Positions 43,023 to 51,560 of a DNA stretch of 64,000 bases are shown in pieces; position 1 is the stretch's first letter, and every line of letters starts with the position of its first letter. The notes beneath the pieces were generated by a model, which worked only from the letters and a program-made list of their open reading frames with translations, was not told the origin of the DNA and searched no databases. This DNA is from Oscillospiraceae bacterium (GTDB lineage Bacteria; Bacillota; Clostridia; Oscillospirales; Ruminococcaceae). Both the position numbers and the translations under genes were made by a program. Location: the NCBI GenBank assembly GCA_015067175.1, contig SVMX01000011.1, positions 29,053 through 93,052 on the forward strand. Reading direction: 5' to 3'.

Positions 43023-44075
43023 ATGAGCTGGAGAGATAATCTTATAAAGATAGAGCCGTATGTTGCAGGCGAACAGCCCAACAAAACGGATTTTATTAAG
43101 CTTAATGCAAATGAAAACCCATATCCGCCCGCGCCCTCAGTTATTAAGGCGATTGAGAAGTTTAAGGGCGGAAGTCTGAAAAAATATCCCGATGCAGACG
43201 CGAAGCCGCTTGCTGCGGCAATTGCTGAGCGCGAGGGTCTGAAAAGGGAGAATGTGTTTGTCGGAAACGGCTCGGACGATGTTCTGGCGCTGTGCTTCAG
43301 AGCTTTTTTTAATTCCGATAAGCCTGTCATTTATCCCGATATTACATATTCGTTCTATCCTGTGTGGTGCGATATGCTGAGAATTCCTTATGAAACTATA
43401 CCCGTTGATGAGGACTTCGGTATAAACGCAGCAGATTACAAGCGCGAAAACGGCGGCGTGGTTATTGCAAATCCCAATGCGCCTACAAGTATCGGCAGAG
43501 GTCTTGATTTTATAAGGGAGATACTCGACGCAAACCCCGACAGCGTTGTTATCGTTGACGAGGCGTATGTGGATTTTGGCGGCACTTCCGCGATACCGCT
43601 TCTTGCTGAGTACGAAAACCTCGTTGTTACACAGACGTTTTCGAAATCCCGTTCAATGGCGGGCATGAGAATAGGCTGCGCATTTGCTAATACCGAGCTT
43701 ATCTCTGCGCTGTATGCGGCAAAGGACAGCTATAACTCCTACCCCTTGGACAGCGTTGCTATCGAGGCGGGCGTTGCTTCAATAGAGGACGAGGAATATT
43801 TCCGCGCTACTCTTGAAAAGGTGATTGCAACGCGCGATAGGCTAACTGCTGAGCTTCGCGGCATGGGCTTTACACTGCCTGACAGCTGCACAAATTTCGT
43901 TTTTGCAGAGCACCCGAAATATTCCGCGAAGGATATCTGCGAGTTTCTTAAAACGCGCGATATCTATGTGCGCTATTTTAAAAAGCAGCGTATCGACAAT
44001 CGCCTCAGAATAACAGTTGGAACTGACGAGGAGATAGACGCGCTTATTTCAGCACTTAAAGATTATATCAAATAA
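43023..44075 (+). CDS. hisC: Histidinol-phosphate aminotransferase
   Basis: 350 residues from the ATG at 43023 (AAAGGA upstream). A fold-type I PLP enzyme: KLNANENPYPP (about 23-33), GNGSDDVLAL, VIVDEAYVDFG and the PLP lysine K208 in TQTFSKSRSMAGMRIG. It makes histidinol phosphate from imidazole-acetol phosphate; related enzymes act on aromatic amino acids. It stands apart from other his genes. Confidence 0.88.
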   Translation: MSWRDNLIKIEPYVAGEQPNKTDFIKLNANENPYPPAPSVIKAIEKFKGGSLKKYPDADAKPLAAAIAEREGLKRENVFVGNGSDDVLALCFRAFFNSDKPVIYPDITYSFYPVWCDMLRIPYETIPVDEDFGINAADYKRENGGVVIANPNAPTSIGRGLDFIREILDANPDSVVIVDEAYVDFGGTSAIPLLAEYENLVVTQTFSKSRSMAGMRIGCAFANTELISALYAAKDSYNSYPLDSVAIEAGVASIEDEEYFRATLEKVIATRDRLTAELRGMGFTLPDSCTNFVFAEHPKYSAKDICEFLKTRDIYVRYFKKQRIDNRLRITVGTDEEIDALISALKDYIK

Positions 44076-44080
44076 TTTTT

Positions 44081-44111
44081 TGACCTCCCAAAACGGGAGG
44101 TCGTTGTTTTA
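44081..44111 (+). terminator. Terminator after hisC
   Basis: GACCTCCC (44082-44089) pairs with GGGAGGTC (44095-44102) around AAAAC, followed by GTTGTTTT. It lies between hisC and the convergent patatin gene. Confidence 0.75.
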
Positions 44112-44960
44112 TGTCAGCACAACGCGCTTTGAGGAGTTCAGCAGCATGAAGAACGCCTGCGTTTCCTGTTCACCGAGATTTATGCGCTTTGCGGCGTTTT
44201 TTCCGTCAAAGTCCATTGTGCCGTCGGACAGCATGGAGCGGTTCTTGTCGCCGAGATATATGGCGTCCGAGGGGAAAAGCTCCACAAACTCCGCGTCGGG
44301 AAAGCGCGAGCGGTCGGCGTGTACTCCGTCAAGGTGCGAGATGATAAACTTTCGGTAGCCTATATTGTACAAGGGTCTTATCGGGCAGTTGTCCGAGATT
44401 CCCCCGTCGCGGTAGCTGTAGCGTCCTATACGCTGTATAGGAAAAGCCGCAGGTATCGCGGAGGACGCTACCAGTATCTTAGTCACCGTATCGGGCGAAA
44501 ATGCGCGCATATCGAAGTATTCGGGGCGGTTGAGCGTTGAGTTGTGGCAGCACGCAAAAACAGGAAGCTCAGCCGAGGTAACGGAGCGGTTTATGCCGTT
44601 GTTTTCTATAAGGGATATCATTCCGCTGCGTGAGAACAATCCCGATTTAACAAAGCTGCCCGAATCCTCTAAAATCGCCTTTTTCTCGTCCGACATCGCA
44701 AAGCCAAGCACTGTCCCGAATACTCTGCCTGCGGCTTCGGCAGGGTCGGCAATATCGCGCGGTGTAATTCCGCACCAGATGTCGCAGGCTCTTGCGCAGC
44801 TTACCGAAGCAAACAGCGCAGCGTTCAGCGCACCGACTGATGTTCCTGATATTGCTGTTATGTATTTGCGAAGTCCGAGCCGCTCAAGCGCTCGCAAAAC
44901 GCCCATCTGATAAGCTCCGCGGCCTCCGCCGCCACAAAGTATAAGTCCGTATTCTTCCAT
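44109..44960 (-). CDS. Patatin-like phospholipase
   Basis: 283 residues. The oxyanion GGGGRGAYQ (10-18), the catalytic serine GTSVG (39-43, S41) and the catalytic aspartate in YRDGGISDNCP are all present, so a serine-aspartate lipid acyl hydrolase is expected. Cytoplasmic, with no signal peptide. GGAGGTGAT precedes the ATG. It is monocistronic and convergent with hisC. Confidence 0.9.
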   Translation of the reverse strand: MEEYGLILCGGGGRGAYQMGVLRALERLGLRKYITAISGTSVGALNAALFASVSCARACDIWCGITPRDIADPAEAAGRVFGTVLGFAMSDEKKAILEDSGSFVKSGLFSRSGMISLIENNGINRSVTSAELPVFACCHNSTLNRPEYFDMRAFSPDTVTKILVASSAIPAAFPIQRIGRYSYRDGGISDNCPIRPLYNIGYRKFIISHLDGVHADRSRFPDAEFVELFPSDAIYLGDKNRSMLSDGTMDFDGKNAAKRINLGEQETQAFFMLLNSSKRVVLT

Positions 44961-45052
44961 TATATCACCTCCGAGTATATTATATTCAGAAAAATGAATA
45001 ATGTTAATTCACGAGAAAATATAAAAAATTAACGAAAAACGTTAAAAAACTA

Positions 45053-45081
45053 TTGACAAGCGTAAAAATGTGTGCTATAAT
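45053..45081 (+). promoter_or_regulatory. Promoter of the DUF2975/XRE pair
   Basis: TTGACA (45053-45058), 17 bases, TATAAT (45076-45081): perfect consensus, 57 bases before the start codon. Confidence 0.92.
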
Positions 45082-45137
45082 CCAAACATGATAAGCTTAT
45101 TGTTGCTTTTGGACAATTATAACTTTGGAGGTTTGTT

Positions 45138-45683
45138 ATGGCAAAGACTATTGACGTGAACGAGAGAACACTTGAACAAGAGAAAGCAAGCTTTTTAAAG
45201 ATGTGCAAATTTTTTGAGGCGCTTGCAAATGTTTTCAGAATAGGAATCATTGTGTGCCTTATAATGATGTTTTTCAGCTATATTGGCAGCTTCGCCGGCT
45301 GGGTTGACGCTGAAAAAAAGCTTACGTCCGAAGAGGGCTGGGTGACTTTGGCGTCCCTTGGCGTTAGCGGTATAGGATATTTTATCTCGCTGAATTTCGG
45401 CGTGGCAATATTCAAAACCTTACGCACAGCGGAAACTCCGTTCAGATATGACATCGGGGATAAGATGAAGGGCGCAGGTATCACCCTTGCTGTCACGGGT
45501 GTTGTTGGTTTTGTGTTTAATCTCACGGCGAATGGCTTAATAACAGGTGGCGTGCTTACTATCGAATCAATGAATAATGCTCCCGATACCGTGCCTTTCC
45601 TGTTTGGTGTGTTTCTGACAGCGCTTGCTTATGTTTTCAACTATGGCTGCAAGCTTCAGCAGGAAGCAGATGAAACGATTTAA
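45138..45683 (+). CDS. DUF2975-like membrane protein
   Basis: 181 residues with four spans (about 32-55, 72-95, 110-132, 148-168). The loop LRTAETPFRYDIGDKMK after the second span resembles the 'ePF' motif of DUF2975. These proteins are regularly encoded beside a small YozG-type regulator, as here, 12 bases downstream. The role is unknown. TGGAGG precedes the ATG. Confidence 0.75.
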   Translation: MAKTIDVNERTLEQEKASFLKMCKFFEALANVFRIGIIVCLIMMFFSYIGSFAGWVDAEKKLTSEEGWVTLASLGVSGIGYFISLNFGVAIFKTLRTAETPFRYDIGDKMKGAGITLAVTGVVGFVFNLTANGLITGGVLTIESMNNAPDTVPFLFGVFLTALAYVFNYGCKLQQEADETI

Positions 45684-45695
45684 GGGCGGTGCAAT

Positions 45696-45908
45696 ATGGC
45701 GATAATTTTAAGACTTGACCGTGTTATGGCTGACCGAAAGATGTCGCTGAATGAGCTTTCCGAAAAGGTTGGCGTTGCAAACGTCAATCTTTCAAAGCTT
45801 AAAACGGGCAAGGTCAGCGCGGTGCGTTTTTCCACGCTTGACGCAATATGTAGGGTGCTGAAATGTCAGCCGGGTGATATTTTAGAGTATCAGCCCGATG
45901 AGGAGTAA
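45696..45908 (+). CDS. XRE-family regulator (YozG-like, 70 aa)
   Basis: A stand-alone Cro/CI helix-turn-helix: LDRVMADRKMSLNELSEKVG, then VANVNLSKLKTGKV and LDAICRVLKCQPGDILEY, the usual ending of the YozG group. It probably regulates its own operon with the DUF2975 protein. A terminator follows. Confidence 0.88.
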   Translation: MAIILRLDRVMADRKMSLNELSEKVGVANVNLSKLKTGKVSAVRFSTLDAICRVLKCQPGDILEYQPDEE

Positions 45909-45930
45909 ATGGCATATAAGGTGAAAAATA

Positions 45931-45958
45931 AGGCTCTGCTTTTTGGCAGAGCCTTTTT
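45931..45958 (+). terminator. Terminator after the XRE gene
   Basis: AGGCTCTGC pairs with GCAGAGCCT around TTTTTG, followed by TTTT. Confidence 0.9.
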
Positions 45959-46038
45959 GGGTATATAAAACAGCCGCTGTATGCTTTTGGCTATTCGCGG
46001 GCGCAGCCGTCCGCAGTTATACCGTGATACAGCTTCGC

Positions 46039-46091
46039 CACCATCGGCACGGCTGTGTTTTTTTACCCTGATGTATTTTATGCCGATGGTG
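46039..46091. repeat. Perfect 11-bp inverted repeat in an intergenic region
   Basis: CACCATCGGCA (46039-46049) and TGCCGATGGTG (46081-46091) are exact reverse complements, 31 bases apart, just past the end of the minus-strand radical SAM gene. There is no adjacent T-run on that strand. A T-run (TTTTTTT, 46058-46064) lies within the loop on the plus strand. Confidence 0.6.
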
Positions 46092-46105
46092 TTGATTTGT
46101 GCGCG

Positions 46106-46972
46106 TCAGAAGCTGTCTAATGTGAGCTGTTCTTCGGCGGGAAATTCGTGCAGATAGCCGAAAAGTCGGTCGTTGCGGTATTCGAGACCTGCCTTTTCGC
46201 ACGCTTCGGTGAATGTGCGCCAAAGCTCGCCGCCGTTTGGTGAAGCTATCTCATAAGCCGCACCGTAGCGTCGCTCATATTCCCTCCGAAGCTGTGGGAA
46301 GTGCTTGTCCAGCGCCGCGTAGTAATACTGTCTGTCGCCGTCGCGAAGCGTCATTCCCATGCCGAAACTGATTATGCCGACACAGCCTGCGCGTGCGGCG
46401 TAGTCCACTATCGCAAGGATATTTTCCTTTGTATCGTTGATAAACGGAAGTATCGGGCAAAGCCACACGATGGTTGGAATACCCGCTTTCTTCATCTCGC
46501 AAAGCACCTCAAAGCGGCGCTTTGTCGTGCAGACATTCGGCTCAACTATGCGGCAAAGCTCCTCGTCTGCTGTGGTGAGCGTCATTTGCACGACCGCCTT
46601 TGTGCTGTGGTTTATGCTCTGCAAAAGGTCAATATCGCGCAGCACAAGGTCGGATTTTGTCTGCACTGCCGCGCCGAAATCGTATTTCTGTATTATTTCA
46701 AGGCAGCGGCGAGTGAGAAGAAGCTCCTTTTCAGCGTGAAGATACGGGTCGCACATCGAGCCTGTGCCTATCATGCAGCGGCGGCGCTTAGAGCGAAGCG
46801 ATTTCTCAAGCAGCTCGGGTGCGTTTGCTTTAACTCCGATATCGGTAAATTCATGGTCGATGTTGTAGCAAACGCTGCGGCTGTCGCAGTAGATGCACCC
46901 GTGCGTGCAGCCGCGGTAGACGTTCATTCCGTTGCTTTGAGAGAGTATCGTTTTTGCGGTTATTTCGTGCAT
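46106..46972 (-). CDS. SPL-like radical SAM protein
   Basis: 288 residues. The iron-sulfur motif is CTHGCIYCDSR (CxxxCxxC, near residue 22), followed by GTGSMCDPYLHAEKE, typical of the spore photoproduct lyase-like/Rv2578c group. The reaction is unknown; relatives are not proven DNA repair enzymes. AAGGAG precedes the ATG. It begins one base after the P-type ATPase stop on the same strand, so the two are co-transcribed. Confidence 0.85.
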   Translation of the reverse strand: MHEITAKTILSQSNGMNVYRGCTHGCIYCDSRSVCYNIDHEFTDIGVKANAPELLEKSLRSKRRRCMIGTGSMCDPYLHAEKELLLTRRCLEIIQKYDFGAAVQTKSDLVLRDIDLLQSINHSTKAVVQMTLTTADEELCRIVEPNVCTTKRRFEVLCEMKKAGIPTIVWLCPILPFINDTKENILAIVDYAARAGCVGIISFGMGMTLRDGDRQYYYAALDKHFPQLRREYERRYGAAYEIASPNGGELWRTFTEACEKAGLEYRNDRLFGYLHEFPAEEQLTLDSF

Positions 46973-46973
46973 A

Positions 46974-49580
46974 TTACTCCTTGACTGTCTGATTTTCTAT
47001 CGGGTCAACGCTGTAGCCGAATACTGTTATCTCTCCGTCCTCTATGCTGTAGAGGATTCCCTCATAGCTGCCGTCGGACTGTTGCTGTGCGACTATCGGA
47101 GCATTACCCGAGGACATTGCGAAGTAATCAACAAGCAGTGTTCCAAACCACACGGCAAAAATTGCGGATAAAGCGAAAACCGCCGCTATCATTGCTTTTT
47201 TTGCCTTTTCGGAGACTGAGATATCCTTGCTGTCAGCGGAATTTTCTTCAGCAGCGTCAGCATCTCCGAATGCCTTATCGGAAAGCTTCATCAGCAGAGC
47301 AAGGCAAAGCCACATTATCACGACAAGCGCGGCTGTAACAGCCCACGAAGTGCCAGAAAGCGGTACGATATAAAACAGCGATGGAAGTATCAGTGAAGCT
47401 CCAATGAAACCGATTATTAGCAGCGCAAGCATTGCGGCTCTGAGCTTATTGAACGGGCGGCAGACATTGAACAGCACGCCGAAGCAGGTTGACGCGGTGA
47501 TAAATGTTGCGATCATAGAGGCTTGCTCCTGTGGTATTGCAAAGATGTTCTGTGCTATCAGCAGAAGTATCATTCCGATAACTACCGAAGCACCGCCCGG
47601 GAACGCTCTTTTCAGCACGTTTGCGATAAAGCTTCCGCGGACCAGGCTGTGGTTAGGCTCGAGTGCAAGCAGGAAAGACGGTGCGCCGATTGTGAGCGCG
47701 CTTATCAGCGTCATCTGTATCGGCTGGAACGGATATGCAGACGGCACGATAAGGAACACTATTGCAAGCAAAAACGAGAATATCGTTTTTACAAGAAACA
47801 GCGCGGCGGAACGCTGGATATTATTGATGGCGCGTCTGCCCTCCTCGACAACGAGCGGCATATTTGCAAAGTCGGAGTTCATCAGAACAAGCTGCGATAC
47901 GTTTCGCGCCGCGTCGCTGCCCGACTGCATGGCAACTGAGCAATCTGCTTCCTTTAAGGCAAGGACGTCGTTTACGCCGTCGCCTGTCATAGCGACCTTG
48001 TGACCGCGTGCTTTTAGCGCCTTTATAAGCTCCAGCTTCTGATACGGCGTTACTCTGCCGAAAACCGTGTATTTTTCGGCGGCGTCGGGGAGTGTATCGT
48101 CTGTCAGCGAAGCAGCGTCAATGTAGTTTTCAGCGCCGACAAGCCCTGCTTTTTTGGCAACGTTTGATACTGTCACAGGGTCGTCGCCCGAGATTACTTT
48201 CAGCGTTACGCCCTGTTTTCTGAAATATTCTAGGGTCTGCGGCGCGGTCGAGCGTATCTTGTCCGAAAGGATAACGAGCGCTTTTGCTGAGATATCGGAG
48301 GGCAGCTCGTTTTCGTTCGGCTGAGCCGCGCTGTGAGCAAGCACAAGCACTCTCATGCCTTTGGAAGAGTATTCCTCGCAAAGCTGCTTTATTTCGGAAA
48401 ATTTTTCGGCGGAGAGGACAAAGCTCGGTGCGCCGATTGCATAGGTTCCAACACCGTCAAAAGCGGCGGCGCTCCATTTTTTCGCGGAGGAAAAGGGAAT
48501 GGCGCGGGTGCAGGAAAGGCTCGTTCCATCGCTGTAGCTTGCTTTTATGGCGGCAAGGGTAGGATTTGGGTCGGTCAGCGCCGCGGAAATTGCGTTCAGC
48601 GCCGCCTTGCCGTCAAAACTGCTGTCGATGGGGATAAGGTCGGTTACCTCCATGCAGCCCTCGGTGATAGTTCCTGTTTTGTCAAGGCACAGCACATCAA
48701 CGCGCGCGAGGTGCTCAACGCAGTATAAGTCCTGGCAAAGGGTCTGTTTTCTTGCAAGCCTTATGGAGCTTACCGCAAGAGCAAGGCTCGTCAGCAGCAC
48801 AAGACCCTCGGGTATCATGCCGATGATGGCTGCGACAGTGCTGACGATGCCGCGGTTGAAGTCCTGCTGAGTGATAAAGATAGCCTTGAAAAAAAGCACC
48901 AGTGAAAACGGCACTATACAAACAGAAACGGTGCTGATTATCTTGTTTATAGAGCGCATCATCTCGGAGCTTTGCTTTTTGACGTATTTTGCGCCGCTTG
49001 TTATCTTGTTGGCGTAAGCCTCCGCGCCTACTCGTGTGACCTGTGCGCTGCCTGTGCCGCTTACAACAAAGCTGCCCGACAGAAGCTCGTCGCCGACGTG
49101 TTTTATGATAGGGTCGCTTTCTCCTGTGATAAGGCTTTCGTCTACTTCACATTCGCCGACGCACATCACGGCGTCAGCGCATATCTGCCTGCCCGAAGCA
49201 AGCAGCATTATGTCGTCCTTAACGATGTCGGAGATGGGGCAGGTGACCTCGCTGCCGCTGCGTATAAGGTGAGCCTTTGGCGCGGATATCAGCGACAATT
49301 TGTCTATAGTGCGCTTTGAGCGTATCTCCTGAAATATTCCTATGGCGATATTCGCGAGGATAACGCCCATAAAAAGCATATTGCGGTAGCTGCCCGTAAG
49401 CGCTACGAATACCGCAAGAATAACGTTTATAAGATTGAACAGCGTGAAGATGTTGTCGCGGAATATCTGTGCAACGCTTTTTGTCTTGACATTGAAGCTG
49501 CCGTTGCATTCTCCGCGCTTTATGCGAAGCTGTGCTTCCTCGTTTGTAAGTCCCGATAGCGGGTCGGTGTGTACGTTCAT
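46974..49580 (-). CDS. Cation-transporting P-type ATPase, CtpE-like
   Basis: 868 residues from the ATG at 49580, chosen for its GGAGG site; a longer frame adds 25 unlikely residues. Actuator-domain LITGES, the membrane motif IPEGLVLLTSLALAV, phosphorylation site CLDKTGTITEG and MTGDGVNDVLALKEADCSVAM are all present. About ten spans are expected. The PEGLVLLTS motif is typical of the CtpE group, for which calcium uptake is reported in mycobacteria, so calcium is a reasonable but unproven substrate. It is the first gene of a minus-strand operon. Confidence 0.88.
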   Translation of the reverse strand: MNVHTDPLSGLTNEEAQLRIKRGECNGSFNVKTKSVAQIFRDNIFTLFNLINVILAVFVALTGSYRNMLFMGVILANIAIGIFQEIRSKRTIDKLSLISAPKAHLIRSGSEVTCPISDIVKDDIMLLASGRQICADAVMCVGECEVDESLITGESDPIIKHVGDELLSGSFVVSGTGSAQVTRVGAEAYANKITSGAKYVKKQSSEMMRSINKIISTVSVCIVPFSLVLFFKAIFITQQDFNRGIVSTVAAIIGMIPEGLVLLTSLALAVSSIRLARKQTLCQDLYCVEHLARVDVLCLDKTGTITEGCMEVTDLIPIDSSFDGKAALNAISAALTDPNPTLAAIKASYSDGTSLSCTRAIPFSSAKKWSAAAFDGVGTYAIGAPSFVLSAEKFSEIKQLCEEYSSKGMRVLVLAHSAAQPNENELPSDISAKALVILSDKIRSTAPQTLEYFRKQGVTLKVISGDDPVTVSNVAKKAGLVGAENYIDAASLTDDTLPDAAEKYTVFGRVTPYQKLELIKALKARGHKVAMTGDGVNDVLALKEADCSVAMQSGSDAARNVSQLVLMNSDFANMPLVVEEGRRAINNIQRSAALFLVKTIFSFLLAIVFLIVPSAYPFQPIQMTLISALTIGAPSFLLALEPNHSLVRGSFIANVLKRAFPGGASVVIGMILLLIAQNIFAIPQEQASMIATFITASTCFGVLFNVCRPFNKLRAAMLALLIIGFIGASLILPSLFYIVPLSGTSWAVTAALVVIMWLCLALLMKLSDKAFGDADAAEENSADSKDISVSEKAKKAMIAAVFALSAIFAVWFGTLLVDYFAMSSGNAPIVAQQQSDGSYEGILYSIEDGEITVFGYSVDPIENQTVKE

Positions 49581-49616
49581 GTCTACCTCCGAGTGAAGTG
49601 TATTAATATATAAAGT

Positions 49617-49645
49617 AGTATAGACCAAATAATGACGTTTGTCAA
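49617..49645 (-). promoter_or_regulatory. Promoter of the P-type ATPase operon
   Basis: On the minus strand TTGACA (49645-49640), 17 bases, TATACT (49622-49617), 36 bases before the start codon. Confidence 0.85.
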
Positions 49646-49687
49646 CACAACACAATCAAGTTGAAAAAGTTTTGGTGTTTTTTCACA

Positions 49688-49716
49688 TTGCAGCAGAGAG
49701 TTGATTGTGCTATAAT
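49688..49716 (+). promoter_or_regulatory. Promoter of the ECF S-component gene
   Basis: TTGCAG (49688-49693), 17 bases, TATAAT (49711-49716). No riboswitch-like structure fits in the 53-base leader. Confidence 0.75.
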
Positions 49717-49769
49717 ATTGCCAAGGCAGTTCCATTTTATTGAATTTTTTCAGAACGGAGGTACAAGAG

Positions 49770-50297
49770 GTGGAACATACAGAAAATAAGATCAAGGTGA
49801 AAAAGCTTTGCGCGGCGGCAATGTTTGCGGCGCTTGTGTGCGTTGGCACGGTTTTGATTGTCATTCCCGTACCTATGGGCGGTTTTGTTAATTTCGGCGA
49901 TTGCTTTATTCTTGTTGCGGCGTGGACGCTCGGTCCGTTCTATGGTTTTGCTGCGGGAAGTATCGGCTCTGCGCTTGCCGATATTTTTGTAGGCTACGCT
50001 ATGTATGCGCCTGCTACTTTTATTATAAAGGGTCTTATTGCGGTCGTTGCGGCTGCTTCGGCGCGCGCTTTGGTCAGCAAAAAAGGTGCGAAAAAGCTTG
50101 GCTACATCATCGGAGCGGTGCTTGGCGAGCTTGTGATGATAGCAGGATACTATTTATATAATGCGCTGGTTATGGGTTATGGCTTCTACGGAGCGGCACT
50201 GACGCTTCACTACGACGCTATGCAGGCAGCGGCAGGCGTTGTGATGAGCTTTGTGCTGATAACTTTGATCGGTCGCGTGAAAGCGCCTCACGACTGA
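49770..50297 (+). CDS. ECF transporter substrate-binding (S) component
   Basis: 175 residues from a GTG at 49770 with GGAGGT seven bases before it. Six spans are expected. The stretch VNFGDCFILVAAWTLGP, then GSIGSALADIF and YAPATFIIKG, matches the ECF-type riboflavin/vitamin S-component family. It needs the shared EcfA/A'/T module, which is not in the window. The vitamin cannot be named from sequence, and no riboswitch helps. It is divergent from the ATPase operon. Confidence 0.82.
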   Translation: MEHTENKIKVKKLCAAAMFAALVCVGTVLIVIPVPMGGFVNFGDCFILVAAWTLGPFYGFAAGSIGSALADIFVGYAMYAPATFIIKGLIAVVAAASARALVSKKGAKKLGYIIGAVLGELVMIAGYYLYNALVMGYGFYGAALTLHYDAMQAAAGVVMSFVLITLIGRVKAPHD

Positions 50298-50353
50298 GTT
50301 TTTGAGGCAGAAGTAAAAAGTTTCGGAAACAATAAAAATCTTATTAAAAACTA

Positions 50354-50382
50354 TTGACAAGCCTTTCTATTTGTGGTATAAT
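50354..50382 (+). promoter_or_regulatory. Promoter of rpmG-secE-nusG-rplK-rplA
   Basis: TTGACA (50354-50359), 17 bases, TATAAT (50377-50382): perfect consensus. A 120-base leader follows, with a TTGTGCG/CGCGCAA hairpin enclosed by GGGG/CCCC. Confidence 0.93.
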
Positions 50383-50475
50383 GTATGTACCTCGAATGGG
50401 GCTTATTTTTTTGTGCGTTTTTTTCGCGCAAGGTTCCCCGTTAAATCCGCAATTCCGCGGCTGAGGGAGGCAATA

Positions 50476-50499
50476 ATGCCTGAAAGGGCAAGAAAATAG
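50476..50499 (+). CDS. Possible 7-residue leader peptide upstream of rpmG
   Basis: ATG at 50476 has a strong GAGGGAGG five bases before it and reads MPERARK-stop. The TAG overlaps the AGGAGG ribosome site of rpmG. A small AGGCA/TGCCT hairpin covers its start. Coupling or regulatory translation is inferred; it could be chance. Confidence 0.4.
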   Translation: MPERARK

Positions 50500-50511
50500 G
50501 AGGTGCCGAAA

Positions 50512-50661
50512 GTGAGAGTTAAAATTACACTGGCGTGTACAGAATGCAAACAGCGCAACTACAACACCATGAAGAACAAGAAGAACGATCCCGACAGACT
50601 TGAAATGAACAAGTACTGCAGATTCTGCAAGAAGCATACTCTTCACAAGGAAACAAAGTAA
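50512..50661 (+). CDS. rpmG: 50S ribosomal protein L33
   Basis: 49 residues from a GTG at 50512 with AGGAGGTG upstream. [17 protein letters not shown] and [14 protein letters not shown] give the two CxxC pairs of the zinc-binding form of L33. It heads the operon with secE, nusG, rplK and rplA, the common Firmicute arrangement. Confidence 0.95.
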   Translation: MRVKITLACTECKQRNYNTMKNKKNDPDRLEMNKYCRFCKKHTLHKETK

Positions 50662-50676
50662 TCAGGAGGTGCTATA

Positions 50677-50979
50677 ATGGCAAAAGATGTCGATTTAACA
50701 AAAAAAGTTAGCGATGCAACTCCCGATGAAGCCAAGGAAACGAAAGCTTCCAAGAGCAGAGAAGGCAGACCCGGACGTTCCAAGAAGAAAAAGAAGGGTA
50801 TTGTCAAGTACTTTAAGGACGCAAGGTCCGAGTTCAAGAAGGTCGTATGGCCTGCACCGAAGCAGACGACAAACAACACTGTTGTCGTACTGATCATGTG
50901 TATTCTTGCCGCAGCATTTATCTTCGGCATAGACGCACTCTTCGGTCTGCTTAATCAGCTTCTGCTTGGTCAGGGCTGA
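50677..50979 (+). CDS. secE: Preprotein translocase subunit SecE
   Basis: 100 residues. A charged, disordered N-terminus (about 1-45) precedes the conserved KYFKDARSEFKKVVWPAPKQ (amphipathic helix, about 47-66) and one membrane span (about 70-95). It clamps SecY in the translocon. AGGAGGTG precedes the ATG, between rpmG and nusG. Confidence 0.95.
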   Translation: MAKDVDLTKKVSDATPDEAKETKASKSREGRPGRSKKKKKGIVKYFKDARSEFKKVVWPAPKQTTNNTVVVLIMCILAAAFIFGIDALFGLLNQLLLGQG

Positions 50980-50999
50980 CAAATTTCAAGGGGGTAAAT

Positions 51000-51524
51000 A
51001 TGGCTGAAACACAGGCACAGTGGTACATTCTCCACACATATTCGGGCTATGAAAATAAGGTTGCCAGCGATATCATGAAGGTCGTTGAAAACGGAAATCT
51101 TCATCACCTTATCGAGGACGTTTATCTCCCCACTGTAACCACTACCGAGGAAAAGGAAAACGGTAAGGTTGCAGAGGTTGAAGAAAAGCTTTATCCTTGC
51201 TATGTGTTCGTTAAGATGGTCGTTACAAACGAGTCTTGGTATATCTGCCGCAACACAAGAGGCGTTACAGGCTTCGTTGGCCCCGGATCGCAGCCAATCC
51301 CTCTCACCGAGGAAGAGGTCAAGAACCTCGGCATTGTTTCGAAGGAAACTGAGGTTTCTTTCGCGGTCGGAGATATGGTAAGCATAAAGAGCGGTCCTCT
51401 CGAGGGCTTTGAGGGCACTGTCAAGGAGATCGACGCAGACGCGAATACCGCGCTCATCGATGTTTCTATGTTTGGCAGAGTTACTCCCGCTACGCTTGAG
51501 ATATCCTCGATCAAAAAAATCTAA
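51000..51524 (+). CDS. nusG: Transcription termination/antitermination protein NusG
   Basis: 174 residues. QWYILHTYSGYENKV opens the NGN domain, and GVTGFVGPG is conserved. The C-terminal KOW domain is seen in VGDMVSIKSGPLEGFEGTV. It binds RNA polymerase and aids pausing, Rho action and coupling. AAGGGGG precedes the ATG. Confidence 0.97.
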   Translation: MAETQAQWYILHTYSGYENKVASDIMKVVENGNLHHLIEDVYLPTVTTTEEKENGKVAEVEEKLYPCYVFVKMVVTNESWYICRNTRGVTGFVGPGSQPIPLTEEEVKNLGIVSKETEVSFAVGDMVSIKSGPLEGFEGTVKEIDADANTALIDVSMFGRVTPATLEISSIKKI

Positions 51525-51560
51525 CTTACAACTTCAAGTTTTTTATGGAGGTAGAATAAC

